Positions 57,301 to 64,000 of a DNA stretch of 64,000 nt are shown here, piece by piece. Made by a program: the position numbers and the translations under genes. Each line of letters opens with the position of its first letter. The stretch's first letter is position 1. The notes under the pieces are model-generated. The model ran no database searches, was not told the origin of the DNA, and was given only the letters and a program-made list of their open reading frames with translations. The stretch comes from Akebia trifoliata (lineage: Eukaryota > Streptophyta > Magnoliopsida > Ranunculales > Lardizabalaceae), in NCBI GenBank assembly GCA_017979445.1, contig CM030711.1:15330922-15394921 (forward strand), read 5' to 3'.

Positions 57301-59023
57301 ATTTTCTTTTCGTTTCTTTGTTTTTTTTTTTTTTTCTATCTTTTCTTTTCTTTGTTCCTTCTTATGTTTTTTGAGGACTGCTAGTCCTCTTATCATTATT
57401 TTTATTTATCAAATAAAAAAGAAAGATATATTGCATCTCCTTAGCTACCCTAACCATGACCAAAAGATGGTTAGTCATCTCCATGTCGTTCCTATACAAA
57501 ATACATGAGGGGATCTGGCTTTGGTTTTAGTCCTCTATATCTATATCACAATCACTTAAACAATTCTAGAGAAAAAGTGTATCATTCTTTTTTATCATTT
57601 AAGAATACAATGGAGTTATGTTTAACTAACTTTGGAAGTAACAAATCAAGGTATAATCCCCATCAATTCACTCACTTGAATAGATTGAGCAATCTGGGTT
57701 ATGAATGCTGGAGGGAGTTTCAAGTCCTTCACTGTCCTTTTCGCAAACACCACCACCTCGGAATCTGGATCTTTAACATTAACGAATATATGTTATTAGT
57801 AACCAAATATTTATATATTCCAGCCACACTATAGCACTTAAATCGACTACGATGTTATCTACTACTTTGATATTGACATCTTAACAACATACTTCATAAT
57901 GGGTGTCGTATACATATTGGAAAGTGTAAATGTCATATCCATACATTACAATTTCCTTTCCATTTCCAAATCTGGGTAAATTTGATGTTGAAGAATGATG
58001 TGCTCCATCAATTTGACTGTACTCATTTAGGAACCTCAAGAGGTTGAAATAGGGCAGCTTCTTTGGTCTAAATTTTCAATGACATTTTGATCGACACCTA
58101 CTTACCCAAAATCAGTGATCAACAAAGGGGATTATCCTTTCTTAAATGGTTTGTCACTCCTTGCAACAAGTGATAATACCCATGTATCATGAATTCAGTA
58201 ATTTGCCAAAGGAAAAAAAAAAAAAATGCAGTCAAATCCATTATTCAAAATAATTTGATTTCACCTTTTCAGCCTTGCTTCGTTCCAAAGCACAATGAGG
58301 TAATACAATATAAGGCTTAGTATCATTTTAAGCCTTTTTCCAGCACATTGCATGTTATGAGTTATGACATGAAAAGCTATTTTCTTAAGATGAATTGGGT
58401 GATCCTTAATGATCAACTTTCCAAAGTTTAAGCTTTTCAACACCTCCAAAATAAATCTCACTAAATAGTAATGGGGTTCCTGAAAATACTAAAAATAATA
58501 ATAATAATAACAGAATCAGTCCAAACACCTCACACATGACCCAAATGCAACTATTATGAATACAAAAATTTAGCAACCCATTAAGTATTTAATACTATTT
58601 TAAGATGTTAGACACTGAGGAACCTAAAAGAATATTTTCAAAGGCATTCTAAATATTGAAAAAAAAAAACAATAAATTAAACGTCTTTGTTGAATAAAAT
58701 AAAATCTACCAGTAGGATTCCATGTAAACGCATCTCTGAACCGCTGTTGCCCATCGATTCCGATATCCAAACGAATTGGAACTAAATTTTCAGCTGTTGG
58801 GCTGTAATTAAAAATATATATATATATAAATCAGAGAATTCCCATCAAAATTGAAGAAATTCTTAATGGGTATGATTAAATATGGAATTACTCGATAATC
58901 GAAAGAGAAACAAATAGACCCAGATTAAAATTCGAATTCATGAAGCAGCACTTAAATTGGAGGAAAAACTTACATTCTGAATTTTATGGGTTGTCTTGAA
59001 GCGGTTACGTTGAGAGACTTCAT
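51392..59023 (-). CDS. BSH: SNF5-family SWI/SNF chromatin remodelling subunit (BUSHY), ten exons
   Basis: Minus strand. Exons in order: 58974-59023, 58710-58801, 57676-57770, 53713-53784, 53554-53601, 53317-53400, 52052-52090, 51841-51923, 51628-51690, 51392-51491. They total 726 bp, 241 residues plus TGA; every junction is GT-AG and the phases agree. The protein starts MKSLNVTASRQPIKFR and ends LDAREERNAR. The SNF5/INI1 domain has two repeats: the first about residues 20-79 (NLVPIRLDIGIDGQQRFRD, then TWNP and DPDSEVVVFAKRTVKDLKL), the second about 97-160 (KIVPLKLDLRVNNTIIRDQF, LWDLNNFESDPEEFA, REQLYE). A basic KKGRRG segment and an acidic tail follow. Length equals the compact plant SNF5 form (about 240). 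It is a core SWI/SNF (BAF-type) subunit, nuclear, acting in nucleosome remodelling. Intron 3 is 3891 bp because of transposons; intron 6 also holds a MITE. No break in the coding part. Confidence 0.96.
52401..52821. repeat. 211-bp tandem duplication in BSH intron 6
   Basis: Two copies, 52401-52611 and 52612-52821, with few differences. The unit contains 'cctacgtcatctaaactgaa' and ends with the left part of a MITE ('ggctttaaaactcggtttcg'). The full MITE is only at the right copy, so the duplication arose after the MITE inserted. Confidence 0.85.
52755..52973. mobile_element. MITE with ATGGTTTTAAAACTC ends in BSH intron 6
   Basis: 219 bp; ends CATGGTTTTAAAACTCGG and GAGTTTTAAAACCATG are inverted. 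An 8-bp duplication TTAGGAAC lies at 52747-52754 and 52974-52981 (9 bp if the G before it is counted). This fits hAT, or Mutator if 9 bp. Confidence 0.8.
54167..55820 (+). mobile_element. Internally deleted Copia element within the hAT-like element
   Basis: 5' LTR 54167-54369 (TGTTAACAG...TTTCTACA, 203 bp), initiator-Met-type primer-binding site TGGTATCAAAG (54370-54380), gag, then a deletion, PPT GAGGGGGAG (55609-55617) and 3' LTR 55618-55820 (ends mutated to CG...TA, with an enlarged T-run). Target duplication GCGAT (54162-54166) and ACGAT (55821-55825), one mismatch. It is antisense to BSH. Confidence 0.9.
54720..55600 (+). pseudogene. Copia gag relic fused to the end of RNase H by deletion
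   Basis: From ATG 54720 (MSEVTSRQSTNNRF) the frame reads a Copia gag: ITTIKLDGTNYLK, a stop at 54840, KTGYLNGKEKQP, NALVMSWLVHSMQSHISQ, QIWDSVTQTYSQAQNSARI, and LSGYFSELRNMWEEL. More stops follow from 55230. Near 55520 a zinc-knuckle start (KCDHCSKFGHIQ) is cut and joined directly to LMDKLGVCDIFALA, the usual last residues of Copia RNase H. Protease, integrase and reverse transcriptase are thus removed by one deletion near 55555-55565. Confidence 0.85.
56588..57420 (+). mobile_element. 5'-truncated LINE fragment (zf-RVT end) in BSH intron 3, split by a solo LTR
   Basis: Plus strand 56592-56830 reads CCMCKVNGESVEHILIHC, the zinc-binding zf-RVT motif of plant L1-type LINE reverse transcriptase, then LFKVSW and RRLRIIWNLFGFV. 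After the solo LTR it resumes at 57144 with MRTFNVKESTFQE and ILGWLFHWCKQF, then a 3' UTR-like part with 'gaggactgctagtcctc' and an A-rich end near 57400-57420. Non-functional fragment. Confidence 0.78.
56833..57143. mobile_element. 311-bp solo LTR inside the LINE fragment
   Basis: Starts TGTCAATTGC, ends TTACTGACA, flanked by the 5-bp repeat ACATG (56828-56832 and 57144-57148). The LINE reading frame breaks exactly there. The last 83 bp are duplicated in tandem (56978-57060 and 57061-57143), so a second, internal LTR-like end (CTAACA) is present. A TATA-like 'atattatatag' near 56872-56882 suggests plus orientation. Confidence 0.78.
57771..58709 (-). other. BSH intron 2, no internal element recognised
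   Basis: 939 bp, AT-rich with A-runs near 58210. Open stretches on either strand here are not believed to be genes. Confidence 0.6.
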
Positions 59024-59113
59024 TGTAACGGGAAATCAAATTTGATTTTCCGTTTTTTTCTTCGCTCCCCACCTTTGTCCCCGTCTTTTCTAGGGTTTAC
59101 CATGAGGGAGGGC

Positions 59114-59130
59114 CACGTGCGATGCACGTG
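59114..59130. promoter_or_regulatory. Two G-boxes in the BSH promoter
   Basis: CACGTG at 59114-59119 and again at 59125-59130, 5 bp apart, 91-107 bp upstream of the BSH start codon (59023, minus strand). Paired G-boxes are typical binding sites of bHLH/bZIP factors; a role in BSH expression is inference. Confidence 0.5.
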
Positions 59131-59452
59131 ATGACTTAATTGTTGGGCAACAACTTGGGCGGGATCCAGAGCTCAAGCTACTTTGGGTCAAGCTTGGGCT
59201 GATATTTTATGGGCCAAAATCCATGGACTCCGGAAAACTAGATGACCCGCTCGTAAGGTGAAGGTAGAGATGATCCATGACCATGGGTCAAGGGTTTTAA
59301 TCTTTTGGTTAAGATGATATCTTCCAATATATAAATTTATTTTGTTAAAAAATGTTACAGTTAGAAGGCTTTTGTCGTGGTCTTTACCGTAATATCAATT
59401 ATTAAATATTTTTTATATTAATATGAAAGTTAAAAATAAAAAAATCATTTAA

Positions 59453-59454
<2 letters not shown>

Positions 59455-59486
<32 letters not shown>

Positions 59487-59500
59487 TGTGTGTGTGTGTG
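59455..59500. repeat. (AT)n(GT)n compound microsatellite
   Basis: AT dinucleotides then two GT runs separated by a single T irregularity. Confidence 0.9.
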
Positions 59501-59667
59501 AATTGTATTCCATGAATATGATCTATCCAATGTGTTGTATGGAAATACGACATGACACATTTGGAGTGTTGGACTATTTCTATCCATCGGTCACGTCATA
59601 TAAGCCCGAGTCGGACATTCAATTGCTTTGATTTGAATTATTTGGACAATACCTTTTATATATATAT

Positions 59668-60270
59668 GGGAAGCGTTCGAATGCCCTAAAGAGAACCAAA
59701 CACTGTGCCAAACGTTTTTCAAAATAGGGTTTAAAAGTTTTGGAATTGGTTGACTTTTTATGAGGATAGTCTCTATGGTGAAGAGATCATCCTTATCAAA
59801 AGTTAGCTCATTCCGAAACTTCTAACCCTAGTTTACAAGTTGAAGAATCTTGGATCGTCCGATTTTTATAAACCACTTTTGATGGGGTTATAAGTTTTAG
59901 GATGAGCTGATTTTTTATGAAGATGATCTCCTCATCATAGAAATCATCATTGCAAAAAAATCAATCCATTTCAAAACTTCTAACCCATATATTGAAAAAA
60001 CGTTTGGCTCTTTTTTAGGGACTCTGAATGTTACTGTTCTGAAACTTCTAATCCTATCAAAAGTAGTTTATAAAAATCAAACAGTTCACGATTCTTTAAC
60101 TTGTAAACTAGGGTTAGAAGTTTCGGAATGAGCTGATTTTTGGTGAGGATGATCTCTTTATCATAGAGATCACCCTCACAAAAAATCAGCCAATTCTGAA
60201 ACTTCTAACCCATATTTTGAAAAATGTTTGGCACAATGTTTATCTCTCTTTAGGGCCTTTGAATGGTCCC
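59668..60270. mobile_element. 600-bp foldback (hairpin) element
   Basis: The left half (59668 to about 59955) and right half (about 59990 to 60270) are imperfect reverse complements over nearly the whole length. For example 'gccctaaagagaaccaaaca' at the left, 'tgtttatctctctttagggc' at the right; 'ctagtttacaagttgaagaa' and 'ttctttaacttgtaaactag'. Within each half a 'gatgatctc...catagagatca' motif is itself repeated and inverted. The flanks are TATATAT runs, so no target duplication can be called. Confidence 0.8.
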
Positions 60271-61095
60271 TACGCAATATATATATATCTTAAAGGGGGT
60301 CTGATTACATTGATTCCTAATCCTAAATGGAATATATTTTTTATTATTATTGAAAATTACATGAGAAAGCAGAAAATGATCCCTTAACCGGAAGACTAAG
60401 TAAATACCAATCTAAATGAAGCTTTCCTAATCTACTTATTTTTCCCAAGAAACCGTTAACTCAATTAGTCGGTTTTGGATCTACTATCATGGACCAGATT
60501 ATTGTTTGGCTCAGTTCTTGGTAGTTTTATCGTAGAGATCCGTTAAGAACCAGTTCTCTTGAGATTCCCATTAGCAAATAGGTAAGGACCAATGTACTAT
60601 TGCTTTTCCCTTTAAAATAATAGAGTTTTAAGTTTAGAGAGGAAGAAAGAAAATAAGAAGATTAAGATCACTAGTATAAAACCGCAAAAGTTCATGAGAC
60701 AACTCTTTTAAAATGGTACTATAGACATCAAACTTGCACAATGGTCCCTACAAGTCATTTATGGGCCCCACACATCTGAATTGGTCCCATTGGCTAGGAA
60801 TGGGCCTCCCACAACACAGTTGTGGGATCTTTTGTAGATAAAATTCATTGTTCAAATGAGTCTAAAACTGATCAATACCAGTTATGGAGTCCACACACAC
60901 CCAATAAAGAGGATTAGCCCATGATTGAGTCAACAAATCCATTAACTAGATCCATGTAAACATTAAGAAGCCTGATTGTGGGCCCTATACCCAAAGAGAT
61001 GTCAGGCCCACAAAAGTCCCTAAAAGAAGAAAATTAGAGTGGGCTATTTTAACATTTAGACCAATTAATCATTGCGTATTAAATAAAGTATAATA
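60271..61095. other. Unrecognised intergenic DNA
   Basis: No gene, RNA or transposon end that I can support. Several 'gggcccacac'-like words at 60750-60790 and 60960-61010. Confidence 0.4.
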
Positions 61096-61286
61096 ATTTT
61101 GTAACTCAACCTGACAAGGTGACTCAAAAACTCAACTAGAGGGTACCCTCCCTCTAAGAATAGTAGATTTTTCCCTCATGATACGTGTGCAGTTGTGTAT
61201 TCCAAGCAAAAAATAGCTATGATTTTTATTATACCTGCCACATCAGTGAGTTTTTGAGTTACCCAATCAAATTGAGTTACAAAATC
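61096..61286. mobile_element. MITE-like inverted-repeat element
   Basis: About 190 bp, ends ATTTTGTAACTCAACCTGAC and its near reverse complement ending 'caaattgagttacaaaat'. A further inner pair is 'gactcaaaaactcaact' with 'agtgagtttttgagttac', so the arms are about 40 bp. The target duplication is unclear (AT-rich flanks). Confidence 0.65.
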
Positions 61287-61706
61287 AGCATTCTTAAATA
61301 AAAGGCTTACTAGGAAATTAAATTCACCCTAGGTGATGCAGCGTTAAACAATAAATAACAAAATTTGAAATCCATTGGAAAATAAGAACTATCAAAGAAA
61401 AATTTTACTAAATCGAAGATGTCTCTACATTGCAGTTACGATCCTATTTATAGGAAAGAGTTCTATTCATAATAAACTACGAAAATAGTCCAAAATAAAA
61501 AAAATTACCAAAAATAGAAAAAAAAACAAATTAAACTTCCAAATAGATAATACTAAACCCCAAAAGTGTGATAGAACTAATGATGTGTGAGTCTAACTTT
61601 TATAAATAAAGTTACTAGCAAAACAAGAGTTTTACTCAAACGAAAAATTTGTTGAAAAAATGGTCTAAACAAAGGAATTTGTTCGAAAAATGAAAATCAT
61701 GGTATA

Positions 61707-61964
61707 TGTAGTGACCGGATTCCTGAGATGGAACCAATTCCCATGTGATACGGAGGTGCCTAACACCTCCTTGTCTCACAGCTGAACTTCACTAGCGAAA
61801 CTTCTAGGTTAAGACCATATTTGAATCACCAACTTGTTGAAAAATCAATTTTCAAAACTATTTTTATGGTGTCTATTCACACCTTAATTAAACTCTTTAT
61901 ATAGTGGCGACTCCCAAACCTAAATAGATGAATTTTAAATCCATTAAAGTCCCATATGTCTACA
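61707..61964 (+). repeat. LTR-end fragment of a Tat-like Gypsy element
   Basis: It carries GGTGCCTAACACCTCC (61755-61770), the reverse complement form of the motif in the E1/E2 LTRs, and then 'tagtggcgactcccaaacc', the reverse complement form of the E1/E2 'ggtttgggagtcgccacc'. It ends ATGTCTACA. The order is therefore that of the E LTRs read in the other direction: a related LTR in plus orientation. The left border is not defined. Confidence 0.55.
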
Positions 61965-62249
61965 AATGGCATGGTCATGAATCCTTAATATCTCAACGAA
62001 TATTCCATTCAAGAACAGGTCTTGTCGCATGATTCTAACTTTAAGGCTCATCTAGGATTGTGGGTCCATGATTTCCATTTGTATGTTGAGGCTTTCCGCT
62101 TAGACTTTTTACTATCCAAGTGTTCCATGAATTCTTGTAACACTTATCCTACATTACTAGGCTTATTGATACCAAAGCCTAGGTTATTTAGGAAGATCCT
62201 TGATGCAGCCAAAAAATCTACAATTAATATTAACTCACAAGAATAGATA

Positions 62250-62649
62250 AAAGAGAAAATAGAGAATAAAAAAAGAAGAAAAGAAAATCCATGTTGATAG
62301 TAGATTTCGCCCAAAGAAGTTTACAAAAGGAGTTAATCTCTTGTTAAGAAAACTAAAACTTTATTGCTATTAAAAAAATCTCTCTCCTACAATGACTCAT
62401 ACATCATTCTTTTATAATATTAGCAACTAGACTCCTAATAAAGCAAGACTTCCTACACATCTACTTGTATCTAGACTCCAAATAAAATACAAGACTACAA
62501 CTTGATAAAGTATTAAAGAAATCTTAAATTAAAAGGACTCTTGTACGAACTTCAAAACTAAAACACAATTATCTTACTAAAACAAGACTACCTAATCTAT
62601 AAGGACTCTTAAAATTATGGCGGGACTACTCTTGTAAATAACCACATCA
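62250..62649 (-). repeat. Possible 3' LTR of a decayed Gypsy element
   Basis: It lies directly downstream (minus strand) of the pol relic and of the purine-rich CCAGGGGAGAATGAT sequence. The interior is A-rich with 'aagactcct...ctagactcc' repeats. No partner LTR is visible, so the borders are guesses. Confidence 0.35.
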
Positions 62650-63215
62650 TTCTCCCCTGGTTAGAGAGAATGCAACCTCAGCAAATTTGTTCCTTGATAA
62701 TCTTCTATCTCATCATCTTCATTGTGATAGGTATATAGATATGAAACATTGAATACTAGTGAAATGTCAAATTCTTCAGGAAGTTCAATCTAATAAGCAT
62801 TATCATTGATTTTTTAAATAATTTTGTACAGTCCAATCTTTTTGTATTTCAACTTGTTGTACGTCCCATTGAAAACCTATTTTTATGCAAATAAGCTATG
62901 ACCAAATCACCTTCTTAAAAGATTTTTTCTCGTTGATGTATGTCAGCAGCTATTTTATATTTCACATTTTTCTAATCTAACATTTTTTTAACTTCATTAT
63001 GGAGCTCTTTAATACTTTCGACAAGGGCCTTTGGTTCTTTGCTTGTCTATTTAGTAATTGGTAGTAGAATTAAATCAAAAACATTATTTGGTATTTGCCC
63101 ATACACAATTTCAAATGGTAATTTGCCTATAGATCAATTAATCGAATTATTGTAAGCAAATTTGACCTAAGGTAGAGTAAGATCTCATTTGAAATCGTCT
63201 CGACCCTTTTTCACT
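62650..63215 (-). pseudogene. Ty3/Gypsy integrase C-terminal relic
   Basis: The minus strand reads, with stops, VKFAYNNSIN, GKLPFEIVYGQIPNNVFDLI, EPKALVESIKELHNEV and EGDLVIAYLHKNRF, the typical order of the end of plant Ty3/Gypsy integrase (EFAYN, SPFE.VYG..P, EGDLV). It ends at a PPT-like GGGGAGAATGATG. This is a different family from E1/E2. At least six stops or frameshifts. Confidence 0.82.
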
Positions 63216-63224
63216 AAATTATGG

Positions 63225-64000
63225 ATAGGGGTCTGATTGGTAAATTGGAGATATTTAGGGAATAAAGAGTTGCCACCTAGTTTAGGTCTAGGAACCATAA
63301 ATAACTCCAAAATGGATTGGGTCGGTTAACGAATAAGAGAAATGGGTAAGGGGTCAGATTACAGATTTTGGAAGGTGTTAGGCACCGAACCCGCTCGATA
63401 GAAATGATTAGTCTCTATTACGAACCAAATTATCTTACGATCAACATGTAAAAACTAAAGTCAAGCTAGGGTCCCATCATCATCAAATTATATCAAACGT
63501 ATTAAACGAATCTTATGACGAATATTCTCCCAAATATCACATAATTTCTCGAATTTCGCACAAAATGGAAATATTTGAAAAAGTCTTAATTCTGGCCTAT
63601 GCTCCAAAATTCACGTGACAATATTTAAATTACAAATTCAAATATATAAATTTTTTCCCAATTAATTAAAACAAGAATTTATAGAAATTTTCTAAGTTAG
63701 AAAATTGTGAACATGAAATTTCTAATTTGGTAACTCATGGAGTGTCTAAACTAAAAATTTGAAATTTCTTAAATTGAAAATTTATAAAAATATGAGAAGC
63801 TCCCTAATTGAAAATAAACTTCCCAAAATAGAAAATTTCAAATATAATGAGTCCCCAATTAGAAATTTATAAGAATGGTTTTCTAAAATAGAAAATTATG
63901 AATATTGGATTTCTTAAATTAACAAATCTCAAATATTAATTTTCAAAGATAGAAAATCATTATTTTTAGGAAAGTCACAAAATCAATGAAGAATCCAAAG
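63225..64000 (-). repeat. Diverged Tat-like LTR fragment, running off the window
   Basis: Contains 'gagttgccacctagtttagg', 'tctaggaaccataaataact' and GGAAGGTGTTAGGCACC (63370-63386), the same order as near the start of the E1/E2 LTRs, but the rest is unalignable by eye. It abuts the pol relic. AT-rich from 63560 on with many 'atagaaaatttc' repeats. Confidence 0.6.

Noticed and set aside
61700..62250. A short plus-strand ORF at 62022-62246 as a gene
   Set aside because: It lies between LTR-type fragments, has no domain, and is of a length expected by chance in this composition.
1..64000. tRNA, rRNA or snoRNA genes
   Set aside because: No stretch with a convincing tRNA B-box plus cloverleaf or another structured RNA was found by eye; a tRNAscan/Infernal run would be needed to exclude them.

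Overview
The window is nuclear DNA of a flowering plant. It is AT-rich, dominated by LTR retrotransposons and small inverted-repeat transposons, and holds two intact intron-containing plant genes. The species cannot be told from sequence alone, and gene density and codon signals are too sparse to go below 'angiosperm'.

Layout. 1-20633: a nest of non-autonomous Ty3/Gypsy (Tat/Ogre-like) elements, all reading on the minus strand. An older copy, called E2 here, occupies 1-585 and 12835-20633 and is split by a younger copy, E1 (LTR 586-2324, interior, LTR 10945-12677, plus a 157-bp stub). Both keep broken gag genes; E1 also keeps an integrase tail. E2 carries a piece of a host protein phosphatase 2A catalytic-subunit gene between its primer-binding site and gag. 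E2's right LTR sits directly in the reverse transcriptase of a Copia element (20634 to about 22220). 23515-32697: a complete but dead Copia element (plus strand, 5-bp target duplication AATTT), whose 3' LTR is interrupted by a 2960-bp solo LTR with its own target duplication (CACAA). 33.0-35.1 kb: a hAT-type MITE and a few exon-like stretches that I cannot identify.

38358-38812 (+) is a two-exon RCI2/LTI6-type small membrane protein gene, with a G-box/ABRE in its promoter and a foldback element just upstream. Downstream of it lies a near-identical inverted duplication made of two blocks (39.2-40.2 and 42.8-43.85 kb), with a degenerate hAT-like element in the spacer. 46.5-49.2 kb is a Harbinger-like element carrying a large insertion.

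51392-59023 (-) is a ten-exon SNF5/BUSHY (BSH) gene, the SNF5 subunit of SWI/SNF chromatin remodelling complexes. It predicts 241 residues with all splice sites and phases consistent. Its largest intron holds a hAT-like element containing an internally deleted Copia element, next to a LINE fragment containing a solo LTR. 59.1-64 kb has the BSH promoter (two G-boxes), a 600-bp foldback hairpin, a MITE, and decayed Gypsy pol and LTR pieces.

The two real genes are unrelated in function. Everything else is transposon-derived or unrecognised intergenic DNA. I found no new defence or metabolic system. The most interesting signals are the captured phosphatase fragment, the irregular E1/E2 junctions, the two-block inverted duplication, and the multi-layer nesting inside the BSH intron.
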